Source of the DNA: Botrimarina colliarenosi
GTDB taxonomy: Bacteria; Planctomycetota; Planctomycetia; Pirellulales; Lacipirellulaceae
Length of the DNA stretch: 38,696 bases
Direction: 5' to 3'
NCBI RefSeq assembly: GCF_007859955.1
Contig: NZ_SJPR01000010.1
Span: 1 to 38,696, forward strand
The notes beneath the pieces are model-generated. The model had not been told where the DNA came from, searched no databases, and was given only the letters and a program-made list of their open reading frames with translations. The first letter of the stretch is position 1; each line of letters opens with the position of its first letter. Both the position numbers and the translations under genes were made by a program. Below, one piece after another: positions 24,387-32,646 of the stretch.

Positions 24387-24401
24387 GGTCTAACTAAACC
24401 G
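24387..24401. repeat. Second copy of the TAC-promoter 15-mer
   Basis: GGTCTAACTAAACCG matches 13 of 15 positions of the TAC promoter spacer (23270-23284). It lies between the nuclease gene and attR. May be a second binding site of the antitoxin or a chance AT-rich match. Confidence 0.35.
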
Positions 24402-24452
24402 ATGCCCTACGCACAAAAACGCTTAAAAACAAGGTGTTTTCGCGTTTCCTTC

Positions 24453-24476
24453 GGTGTTTAGAGACACCCTTTTTTT
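24453..24476 (+). terminator. Factor-independent terminator at the right end
   Basis: GGTGTT / GACACC stem with TAGA loop (one wobble pair) followed by C and seven Ts (24470-24476) directly before attR. The arms again carry GACACCC, so it may double as a recombinase site. It would stop rightward transcripts leaving the element. Confidence 0.6.
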
Positions 24477-24517
24477 GTTCCGAAGACCGGTGCTCTATCC
24501 AATTGAGCTACGGGCGC
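24477..24517 (-). repeat. attR: orphan 5' half of tRNA-Arg
   Basis: Exact 41-bp copy of 9707-9747. It holds the acceptor 5' strand, the D arm and most of the anticodon arm, but no T arm or 3' acceptor strand. Upstream on the minus strand (24518 onward) is the native upstream region of the tRNA. The half gene may therefore still be transcribed and would run into A-rich element sequence. Confidence 0.9.
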
Positions 24518-24590
24518 AAATCGTCGCCAAACGCCTTTGGCAGATGGTGTTGTAACTGCAAAAGGCCGGGACGCCAAACTCGGCGCGGCG

Positions 24591-24660
24591 CCGCGGTCGG
24601 CCCTTTTGAGTCGCCCCGCAATTCTAGCCGGGGAGAACCGGCGGGGCGAAGGGCCCGCGG
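24591..24660. other. Long imperfect hairpin downstream of the porin gene
   Basis: CCGCGG / CCGCGG outer arms, GGCCCTT / AAGGGCC and TCGCCCCGC (24611-24619) / GCGGGGCGA (24641-24649) inner arms build a long GC-rich stem with small bulges. It follows the FadL-family stop codon (24726, leftward) by about 65 bp. Likely slows or ends transcription from that gene before the old tRNA promoter. No U-run. Confidence 0.5.
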
Positions 24661-24725
24661 TAGAGGAACGGAGGAACGGTCGCCCTCCACGACGGACCGT
24701 TCCGTCGTTCGCTGACCGTGCGGGA

Positions 24726-26060
24726 TCAGTACCGCACCGTGACCCCAAAGTCGAGCGCGTGGGCGCTGAGCGAGCTTGTCACCGACGAGCCGGGCACGGC
24801 GATCGGGGGCGTGCTCGTCGGGGCGTTGGGGGGGAGCACGATCGAGCTGCTGATCTCTGACAACGGCGTGTACGAGTAGCTCGTGTGCAGAGCGATGCAG
24901 CGGGTCGGTTGGTAGGTTAGGCCGCCGCTGATCGTGTGCTGGTAGTGGAGCGGCGCCGCCAGGTTGAACTGCGTCTCGCTGTCGGGGATCGGGTTTTGGT
25001 TGTAGACGTATCCGGCCCGCAGGAAGGTGGTGTCGCTGATTTGACGCTGCACGCCCATCGCGACCGCCATGACGCTCCGCCATCCCAACCCCACTAAAGA
25101 ACCGTCGGCGTTGAGCCCGCTGTCGCCAAAGCCGTTGGCGTTGTCGTAATCGATGTACCTGACGTCGAGCGCGACGACAGTCGACTCGAACCCGTTGTAG
25201 GATGTGCCGAGCGAGACAACCATCGGGAGTTCCCAGTTGAACTTCGCGACCTGGGGATTGCCGACCTCGTCCTCGGTATTGAAGCGGAAGCTCTCCATCC
25301 AGCGGGGCGTCTTCAGGCCGGCGCCGAAACGCCAGTTGCAGTCGTGGATGTAGTAGGCGCCGAAGTTGGCGCCGCCGCCCCACGAGTACCGCTCGCCCGC
25401 TCCTCGGGGGTAGGTCGAGATGGTGTCGCCATTCGCGTCGTCCAGCCCCGCGAACACCATCGGCTCGACGCTGAGCCTCGCCATCGTGAAGACCGGCGCC
25501 ACTCCCACGGAGAACTGATCGGTGATCGCGTAGGCGATGGTCGGCGAGAAGTCGATGAAGCAGGCTTCCGAAGCGACGCGCCCGAACCCGCCGAGCGGGA
25601 ACGTCCCGGCGGTCCGCTGCGGCGCCAGGATCGGGTTGGTCGGGTCGGCGTCGTAGTTGGTTGAGAAGCCCGCGACCGATAGAACCCCGAACCCGATCGT
25701 CAAACGGGGGTCAGCCGTCTTGTGAACCCACGCCATGTTGGGCAGCAGGGTGGCGCCCGATTCGGAGCTTGTCGAACCCGCCCCCAGGCCGGCGACCGAC
25801 GACGACGCGTCGATGTTCGGGATCAGGAATTCGACCGAACAGCTGAGCTCCGATTGCTCGAAGGCGCTGAGCGTGGCGGGGTTCCAGTTGATCGCCCCCA
25901 TGCCGTCGAGCGGGGCGGCGACCGCGGCGGACCCCATCGAGCGGTTCACCGGGCCGATCCCGGGGGCGTAAATGCCTTGAGCGCTTGCCCGCTCGGACCC
26001 CAACGCGACGAAGGCGAGGGCGGAGAGACCAAAAAAAAGGCCGGGGCGTGAGCGCAGCAT
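24726..26060 (-). CDS. FadL/OmpP1/TodX-family outer-membrane transport protein
   Basis: 444 residues. Signal peptide (LFFGLSALAFVALGS, cleavage near ASA). Mature start 'QGIYAPGIGPVNRSMGSAAV' with 'GMGAINWNPATLS' is the FadL-family hatch pattern. The rest is alternating beta-strand sequence ending in a C-terminal aromatic (VTVRY) as in outer-membrane barrels. The family carries long-chain fatty acids or other hydrophobic compounds across the outer membrane. It is the first gene outside the element and lies 279 bp beyond the end of the synthase gene on the same strand. A link to the lipid/polyketide product is possible but unproven. Confidence 0.87.
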   Translation of the reverse strand: MLRSRPGLFFGLSALAFVALGSERASAQGIYAPGIGPVNRSMGSAAVAAPLDGMGAINWNPATLSAFEQSELSCSVEFLIPNIDASSSVAGLGAGSTSSESGATLLPNMAWVHKTADPRLTIGFGVLSVAGFSTNYDADPTNPILAPQRTAGTFPLGGFGRVASEACFIDFSPTIAYAITDQFSVGVAPVFTMARLSVEPMVFAGLDDANGDTISTYPRGAGERYSWGGGANFGAYYIHDCNWRFGAGLKTPRWMESFRFNTEDEVGNPQVAKFNWELPMVVSLGTSYNGFESTVVALDVRYIDYDNANGFGDSGLNADGSLVGLGWRSVMAVAMGVQRQISDTTFLRAGYVYNQNPIPDSETQFNLAAPLHYQHTISGGLTYQPTRCIALHTSYSYTPLSEISSSIVLPPNAPTSTPPIAVPGSSVTSSLSAHALDFGVTVRY

Positions 26061-26339
26061 CGCGACATCCTTGTCTCGAGGGCCCTGTCTTGAGGGCGTG
26101 TCAGAGCGAGCTCAGGCTTCCGTGTCTGAGCCCCGCTTCCCTTCGTAGACGGACTGAGACACGACGCGCCCAGTTCGGCCTACCGGACTCATCGGTTAGG
26201 GGGAGAACCCCTACGCACCCTTGTCATTCGAACCGGTAGACTCAACGCGAACGGACCATTCGGCATACGACGGCGACGGTTTAGCGCCGGGTGCTAGCAG
26301 CGCCGGGCCGATCTGCGAGTCGAATCGTCGGCGAGCCGA

Positions 26340-29300
26340 TCAGTCCATCTTGGCGGCGAGCGAGTCTTCAACGACCAGCGCCGTTCCGCCCGCTTCGCTG
26401 AACGCCTCGGTGCGGTCCCAGCGGACCTGGCCCTCGACGAGCCGCGGCGCGCTGGTGCGGATTTCCCAGCACGGCTGGTCCGCCGAGCGGGCATCGGTTA
26501 AGAGCGGCAGCACGAGCCGGCCCATCCGCACCGGGACGTAGAGCTCGTCCGACCCCGGCTTCGCGTACATCGCGCCGACCCGCCAAGCCGAGTCGAGCAA
26601 GTACGTTGGGATCACCCCCGCGTTGCGATGCGCTGGGAGGGCGTGGTACACGGCGCGGCGGCCGCGCGGGCCCATCGAGATGTCCCGGACACAATCGAAC
26701 GGGCCCGTCAGCGCGACGCGGCCTTGGTGCCCGTCGCAGTAGGGATCGCTCGCGACGAGAACCGAGTCGCTGCCGTTGTTCGGGCCGAGGCCTTGCGTCG
26801 GCGTTGCGAGGGGCGAGTCGCTGGCCTGCCAAGCGATCTGCGCTTCGGCAAAGACAACGTCGCGCGCCAAGGTGTCGCCACTGGGGTGGACGATGTCGCC
26901 AAGCAGCCAAGCGACCGCGCCGTCTCCCGATTGCTCAACGACGGTGCGGAACCGGACGTCGCGGCCCGCCATGAGCTTGACGAACCGGTGGAACGCGACG
27001 TTGGTCGCCACCGCCGCCGAGAGCCCCGTCGAGTCGCCTCGTAACATCAGCGCCGCGTAAACGAGGCGGTCGAGGATCCACGCCCCCGGCAGCGTCGGGA
27101 CGTCGCGGACCAAGTGGTGCGGCAGGCACGGGATGCTCGAGAGGTCGATGTCAATCTCCAGCAACCGCCCCCCTGCCCCGGCCCGCGAAGCGGGAACCGT
27201 CGGCATCTCGTAGCGCACGTGCTCGGTCTGAGCCATTGGCAAGAAGTTGGTCCCCCGCGACGCGCCGGAGATCACACGGCGGAAGATCGCTTGGCCCGTC
27301 GCGGGCGTCACGCCCGAGAGGCCGCGTTCGGCCGCCAGGTGTTGGTACTCGCTGCCGCGGGTCATCCCGACGCCGTCCCAGGCGAGCCAGCCGATGCTCG
27401 ACCAGGGCCGGCCGGACTCCGCGAGCCCGCAGAGCCGGTCGAGGGTCTCGTTGGCCGCGCCGTAGTCGTGCTGGCCGTCGTTGCCGAAGACGCTGTAAGC
27501 CGAGGTCAGCACGTGCGCCGGGACCACCGTCCCGAAACGCTCGTGACAGGCGTCGATAAGGTTCCGGAGCCCCGCGACCTTGACCGAATAGGTCCGGCGG
27601 AAGTCTTCGAGGGTGCGATGCTCCAACCGCTTGGAGGTCTGGACCCCCGCTCCGTGGACGAGCAAGTCGATCCGCCCGTGCTTGGCGACGATCGCCTCGA
27701 TGGCGCGGGCCGCTCCGTCGCTATCGGTGATGTCCGCGGCGATGTACTCGACGCTTCCCTGGGCGCTGGTCCCTTGGCTGGCGGATAGTGAGCGGATCGT
27801 CTCGTACGCCTCCCACCGTGCGAACGCGCTGTTGTACGCGCGTTTCATGTCGGCGCCCGACGCGGTGTGGTTCGCTTCAGCGTACTGGTCGTAGAAAGCC
27901 GTTTCTAGATTTGGGTCGTTCAAATCGCCGGGCGGTGGTTCGAGCTCGCTCCGCCCGATGGCGATGATCTTGCAGCTGTAGTCCTTCACGAGCGCCTCAA
28001 CCATCACGGCGGTGACGCCGCGCGCCCCGCCGGTCGCGACGACGACCGAATCGGCGTTCAGCGTCACCGGAGGCTTCGGGTCGCGGACGTTTTCCGTCGG
28101 CCGATAACGCCGAACTTTCCGCACGGCGCCGTCGTAGACCACCTCTTTGTCGCGGTCACCGAGGCGCCGCTCTTCTTCGAGACTCTCGAGCGCCTCGCCC
28201 AGGGTGCGGTCGCGGGTGCAGGCGATCTTGATTGTCGCTTTGGGGAGTTCGCGCTGGACCGCTTTGAGCAATCCCGCCGCCCCGCCCGAGGTGGCGTGGG
28301 GCGTGCCTCGCCACGCGTCGAGGAACAACGCGGCGATCTGTAGCGAACCGTTCTCCAAGAACTGCCGCCTCCGCTTGCAGACCAGGAAGAGCAGCTCCGC
28401 CAAATGATTCTCGTCGGCCGTCCGATGAAGTGCCGAGCGCAAATCCCACGTGTCAACCGACGCGACGCCCAGCAGCCAATCCGGCGCGAAATCGTCGATA
28501 CGGTCCAGCACCGACTCGGCCTGGAGGCTGTCAACGGAATCAACCGCGAGCACGCGGCTATCGTTGCTCCGCATCGCGACGCCGCTCGCCCCGGGGCCGG
28601 CGACCACGATCAAGTAACGCTGGGTGCGTCGCTGCATCTGCGCGATGAGCTCGGCCACCTCGCCGTCGTCACCGGTGGAGATCACCACTGCCGAGGCAGG
28701 CGTCGCAACAGTGCTCTCGTTTCCTTGCGGCTGGGCCTCGACCCAGACCGATTCGTAGAGCGGGAACTCGGCGTCCGCCGGCGGAGCAGCCGGCGCCGCG
28801 TTCTCGCTGGGCTCAGCCGCGACGGAACCGTTCGGTTCGGCCGTCAGGGAATCGAGGAGCCGATCGACCCGTTGCTTGGCGGTCAACTCGGGCGCAGCGG
28901 CCGCCAGATCGAACGGCAGCTCCTGCGGCGTGGCGAGGATCGGCAGGCCGTGCTCCTCGGCGTAGCGTCGCGTCGTGACGGCGAAAGCGGCGGCGAACTC
29001 GTCCTCCGCCGGTTTGCCATCGAGGGGCGGGACACGCCAAGGACTCGCGGCGATTGTCGCGACCACCACGACCCGCGTCCCACCGCAGGGGCCTCCGCGG
29101 AGCAGCAGCGACGCGGAGTCCAACGACGCTTCCAACGACTCCTGTCCGGCGTCGATGACGAAGTTCGGCCCGTTCAGGTTGTAGTGCAGCGCGGCGCGCC
29201 CCGAGGAGACATTGGGCATCATCGCCTGCAGCGTGTACGCGCCCGAAGGACGCGAGCGCTCGCAGGCGTCGTCCAGACGGGCGATCTCGCTGTCGAGCCC

Positions 29301-32300
29301 CGCCAGGTCACGACGGAGTCGGCCCGCCAAGACCCGCATCGTCGCCTCGACGCCGCGCTCGGTCTTCCCGCTCAGCGCCAGCACGATGGCCGTCTCGCGG
29401 CTCGCGCCGTCGGGCAGCTGCGGGAGCCGGTTCTGCACCGCCTCCATCAGGTTCATCGTGAGGATCTGACTGATGTCCAGGTCGTCCTGCAGATCGGGCA
29501 GCATGACGCGGTCTTCGGGCGGCGTGGTCGTCTCACGGTCGAACCGTCGGACGCCGTCAACGGTCGCGGTGGGCCGGATCGAAGCCGCGGCGACGAACAC
29601 CATCTCTTCGCCACTGTCGACAGCCGTAAGACGGGGGGCCGTGTGCTTACGGCTGTCGGGCCGATCGAGCACGACGTGGGCGTTGGCGCCGCCGAAGCCG
29701 AAGCCATCAACCGCAAGCCGGCAACGGCCGTCGCCGAGGGTCAGCGTTTGCTCCAACACCCGCAGGGTCTCTTGGGCCTTCGTTACGTTCGGCGCCGGCT
29801 GATTGAAGTAAGCCTGCCGAGGAAACAAGCCGGCCCGCAGGTACTGGCAAGCCGCGATCACCGACGCCGCTCCAGCGGCCCAGCCGGCGTGGCCCAGCAG
29901 CCCCTTGAGGCTGTGGATCGGCAGCGGCTGGTCGACGTGATCGGCGAAGAACCGTCGCAGCGTTTCGACCTCGGTGCCGTCGCCGACCCGCGTCGAGGTG
30001 CCGTGGGCTTCGACGGCGTCGACCGAAGCCGGGTCGAGACCGTACGCTTGGTAGCAGCGCTCGAGCGCGAGGATCTGCCCGTGCGTCTGTGGGACGTTCG
30101 CCGAAGAACTCTTGCCGTCGCTCGACAGGCCTTCGCCGGTGAGCGCCGCGGCGATCGGCAGGCCGAGCCGCTCGGCGTCGGACAGGCGTCGCAACGTCAC
30201 GAGCGCGGCGCCCTCGGAGAAGACCACGCCGTCGGCGCCCGCGTCGAACGGACGGCAACCGGTCGAGGTGGTTCCGTTGAACTGCGAGAAGAGGCAGCTA
30301 TTGCCGGGCCCCGGGCAGAACACCCCGCCGGCGATCACCGCGTCGGTCTCCCCCACCTCGAGCGATCGCATGCCCAGCGCGATGGCGTACAGCGACGAAG
30401 CGCACGCCGCATCGACCAGAACGACCCGCAGCCCCGGGCGGATCAAGTGATCGAACACCTCCTGGACGGTGTCGTGCGGCTCGCGGAAGGCGGCGGCGGC
30501 CGTGTGAAGACGCTCGTCAACGGGTCCGCTCGCCGGGTCGATCCCTGCGTAACGCAACGACGAGGCGACGTCTTGATCCTCGAAGCCGTCGGCGGTCGCC
30601 CCCACCAGACAGAGCACCCGGTCCGCGCCGCGGAGGCCTTCGACGCACGGCGCTAAGGCGACGCACAACAGTTTCTGAGTCCGCGAGAACGACGCGAACA
30701 ACTGCGGGTCGACCCCGTCCGGAACGGCGATGTCCTCGTCGTTCACCCGGCCCGTCAGGTGCGAGGTCGAGCGGTCCGAGACCAGCTTCTCCGAGTAAAA
30801 GTCCTCCGACCAATAGGGGTCGAAGTGTCGTTGATCCACCAGCCCGGATCGTTGCTCGGTGATCGCCGAGAGCAACGCCTCGGGCGAGTCAGCCCCCCCC
30901 GGCAACAGGCAACCCTGCCCGACGATCGCGATCGGCACGCCCCCCAGCGCGTTGGGCTCTTCGACAGACGCTGACGACGACGCGGCGACTGCCGCCGCGG
31001 GTTCGTGCCTGTCGACGGGGGGAGCGGCCTGCGGTGAGGCGGGCGGTGAGGCGGGAGGAGTAGCGGGAGCGGCGCCGGTCGGCTCGGCCCGACGCACGTC
31101 GAAACCCTCGGGGCACGCCTTCTTGAGCAGGTTCGCCAGCGACCCGGTCGATCCACAATCAATGAAGCGGGTGACGCCCGACTCGATCAGATCGGCGACG
31201 GCGCCCTGCAGATCGAACGGCAGCAGCAGCTGTGAGGTGAGCGTCGCGGCGATGTCTTCGTTGGCGTCGATAAAGCGGCGACCGATCGGCGAATAGACCG
31301 GCAGGCTCGGGCCTGCGATCGGGAGACGCCGCAACTCCTCGAGCCAAGCCTCGGCGGCCGCGCGAAGGTGGGGGTGGTGGAACGACGTCGGCGTCGGCAC
31401 CAGGGTGGACGCCACCCCGACGCCGCGGAAATGGCCGGCCAGCACTTCGAGCTGATCCAACGGGCCCGAGGCGATCGTCTGGCGATCGTGATTCCTTCCC
31501 GCGATGACGACCTGCGACAACCCGAGAAGCGACGCCTCGGTCGCCACGTTCAACCGGTCGGTAGAGATCGCCAGGAGGCCTCCTCCGGCGGGGGCGTTTT
31601 CGGCGACGGCGCGGACGCGCTCGCAGACGACGCGGACGCCGGTCGGCAAGTCGAAGCACCCGGCGACCGCCATCGCGGCAATCTCACCGAAGCTGTGGCC
31701 GAGCAGCACCGCGGGCCGCAGCCCGTGAGAACGCTGCAACCAGGCGCCGAGGTAGCTCTGAATGAAAATCGCCGGCTGCGACAGTTCCGGCGTCGCCTTG
31801 ACCGCCGCGGCGCAGCGCTCGGCCGATCCGCTGAGGACCGGCTCGAGGTCGAGCTGGAGCGCCGCGCGGACCACCGCGACGCAACGGTCGAGTTCGCTCG
31901 AGGGGTCGATCTCTCGGTAAGCCGTCACGCGTGACGACAGCAGCGCGGCGTCGAAGGCGCCTTGGCCGGAGAAGACCCAAGCCTCGGACGCCGCCGGCGC
32001 CGGGGTTTCGCGCTCGGCCGGCTGCTCGACCTCCGCATCGGCTAGGGCGGGGCGATCGACCGCGACGACTTGCGGCTTCGGATAGCGCTCGCTGAGGAAA
32101 CGCGCCGCGGCGTCGCGGGCGGACGCGTCGAACAGCGATTCGGTCTTCGAGCCTCCGGCGAGCGCCCGGTCGCGGAACGATAGCGCGGCCGCGGGCTCTT
32201 CGATCTCCGGCATCCGGTCCATCGCCGCACGGAGCGGCTCGGGGATCACGATCGGCTCGCTCGTCTTCGCGTCGGCGCAGACCAGGGTCTGGAAGCCGGC

Positions 32301-32618
32301 GGCGACGGGCTCGCCCTTCTCGCTGATGACCCGGTAGCAGAACCGGGCGCTCGCGCGGCCCCAGTCTTCGAGGGTCAGCAGGATCGCGACGCGGTCGCCG
32401 ATCGTCGTCGGACTCAGGTTACGCGAGTACGCGTCGGATGTCAGCAGGTAGATCCCGTCGAGCGCTTCGCGGACCCCCGGCAGGTCGTAGATCGCCTCGC
32501 CAAAGAGGTACGACTCGCGTGACGCGCACTGGAACTTGAATCCCGTGAGAAAGTGATGACTCCCATACGCCATGGTGTCATCGAAATGAATCGTGTACTC
32601 AGTTGCGAAGTAGCACAC
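26340..32618 (-). CDS. Multidomain polyketide/fatty-acid-type synthase (hotdog-AT-KS-KS-like-KR-DH)
   Basis: 2092 residues. Start is GTG 32618, because GGAG lies 7 nt upstream, whereas the frame open from 32708 has an Arg-rich junk N-terminus. Domains in order: a thioesterase-like hotdog domain (1-140); AT with 'GHSFGE' (Ser309); Pro/Ala linker; KS with 'DAACASS' (Cys739), 'EAHGTST' (His872) and 'LLGHAGW' (His910). A second short KS-like segment (about 1050-1190) has 'IDAGQESLEAS' where the Cys motif would be. KR follows with 'TGGARGVT' (1529), Ser1706 and Tyr1719, then a PKS-type dehydratase hotdog with 'HLVRDVPTLPGA'. It has no internal ACP; the next upstream gene supplies one. Type I iterative synthase for an unknown lipid or polyketide. 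Domain order is unusual. Confidence 0.85.
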   Translation of the reverse strand: MCYFATEYTIHFDDTMAYGSHHFLTGFKFQCASRESYLFGEAIYDLPGVREALDGIYLLTSDAYSRNLSPTTIGDRVAILLTLEDWGRASARFCYRVISEKGEPVAAGFQTLVCADAKTSEPIVIPEPLRAAMDRMPEIEEPAAALSFRDRALAGGSKTESLFDASARDAAARFLSERYPKPQVVAVDRPALADAEVEQPAERETPAPAASEAWVFSGQGAFDAALLSSRVTAYREIDPSSELDRCVAVVRAALQLDLEPVLSGSAERCAAAVKATPELSQPAIFIQSYLGAWLQRSHGLRPAVLLGHSFGEIAAMAVAGCFDLPTGVRVVCERVRAVAENAPAGGGLLAISTDRLNVATEASLLGLSQVVIAGRNHDRQTIASGPLDQLEVLAGHFRGVGVASTLVPTPTSFHHPHLRAAAEAWLEELRRLPIAGPSLPVYSPIGRRFIDANEDIAATLTSQLLLPFDLQGAVADLIESGVTRFIDCGSTGSLANLLKKACPEGFDVRRAEPTGAAPATPPASPPASPQAAPPVDRHEPAAAVAASSSASVEEPNALGGVPIAIVGQGCLLPGGADSPEALLSAITEQRSGLVDQRHFDPYWSEDFYSEKLVSDRSTSHLTGRVNDEDIAVPDGVDPQLFASFSRTQKLLCVALAPCVEGLRGADRVLCLVGATADGFEDQDVASSLRYAGIDPASGPVDERLHTAAAAFREPHDTVQEVFDHLIRPGLRVVLVDAACASSLYAIALGMRSLEVGETDAVIAGGVFCPGPGNSCLFSQFNGTTSTGCRPFDAGADGVVFSEGAALVTLRRLSDAERLGLPIAAALTGEGLSSDGKSSSANVPQTHGQILALERCYQAYGLDPASVDAVEAHGTSTRVGDGTEVETLRRFFADHVDQPLPIHSLKGLLGHAGWAAGAASVIAACQYLRAGLFPRQAYFNQPAPNVTKAQETLRVLEQTLTLGDGRCRLAVDGFGFGGANAHVVLDRPDSRKHTAPRLTAVDSGEEMVFVAAASIRPTATVDGVRRFDRETTTPPEDRVMLPDLQDDLDISQILTMNLMEAVQNRLPQLPDGASRETAIVLALSGKTERGVEATMRVLAGRLRRDLAGLDSEIARLDDACERSRPSGAYTLQAMMPNVSSGRAALHYNLNGPNFVIDAGQESLEASLDSASLLLRGGPCGGTRVVVVATIAASPWRVPPLDGKPAEDEFAAAFAVTTRRYAEEHGLPILATPQELPFDLAAAAPELTAKQRVDRLLDSLTAEPNGSVAAEPSENAAPAAPPADAEFPLYESVWVEAQPQGNESTVATPASAVVISTGDDGEVAELIAQMQRRTQRYLIVVAGPGASGVAMRSNDSRVLAVDSVDSLQAESVLDRIDDFAPDWLLGVASVDTWDLRSALHRTADENHLAELLFLVCKRRRQFLENGSLQIAALFLDAWRGTPHATSGGAAGLLKAVQRELPKATIKIACTRDRTLGEALESLEEERRLGDRDKEVVYDGAVRKVRRYRPTENVRDPKPPVTLNADSVVVATGGARGVTAVMVEALVKDYSCKIIAIGRSELEPPPGDLNDPNLETAFYDQYAEANHTASGADMKRAYNSAFARWEAYETIRSLSASQGTSAQGSVEYIAADITDSDGAARAIEAIVAKHGRIDLLVHGAGVQTSKRLEHRTLEDFRRTYSVKVAGLRNLIDACHERFGTVVPAHVLTSAYSVFGNDGQHDYGAANETLDRLCGLAESGRPWSSIGWLAWDGVGMTRGSEYQHLAAERGLSGVTPATGQAIFRRVISGASRGTNFLPMAQTEHVRYEMPTVPASRAGAGGRLLEIDIDLSSIPCLPHHLVRDVPTLPGAWILDRLVYAALMLRGDSTGLSAAVATNVAFHRFVKLMAGRDVRFRTVVEQSGDGAVAWLLGDIVHPSGDTLARDVVFAEAQIAWQASDSPLATPTQGLGPNNGSDSVLVASDPYCDGHQGRVALTGPFDCVRDISMGPRGRRAVYHALPAHRNAGVIPTYLLDSAWRVGAMYAKPGSDELYVPVRMGRLVLPLLTDARSADQPCWEIRTSAPRLVEGQVRWDRTEAFSEAGGTALVVEDSLAAKMD

Positions 32619-32646
32619 GCTCGTTCTCCTACGGTAACAGATAAAA

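Larger units (their letters stand above)
9748..24517. mobile_element. 14.8-kb integrative element in tRNA-Arg
   Basis: Bounded by the 41-bp direct repeat (9707-9747 and 24477-24517), with a tyrosine integrase 166 bp inside the left end. Gene order: integrase, excisionase-like, primase-helicase, TubC_N/zinc-ribbon protein, small proteins, then cargo (zinc-ribbon membrane protein, PEP-CTERM protein, acyltransferase-SGNH, TAC toxin-antitoxin-chaperone, S1/P1 nuclease). Remnants of two other recombinases lie at 20570-21748. Parts from about 16 kb to 23.3 kb look clearly lower in GC than the flanking chromosome by eye. No virion or conjugation genes are present, so it resembles a replication-competent satellite-like or tRNA-targeting genomic island. 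Its mode of transfer is unknown. Confidence 0.88.

Noticed and set aside
9748..24517. Complete prophage or conjugative element
   Set aside because: No terminase, portal, capsid, tail, lysis, relaxase or type IV secretion gene was seen; only integration, replication and cargo genes.
28404..30656. 750-residue plus-strand open frame opposite the synthase gene
   Set aside because: It is Arg/His/Gly-rich with no domain, and lies fully antisense to well-recognised KS and linker coding sequence. High GC produces such long mirror frames.
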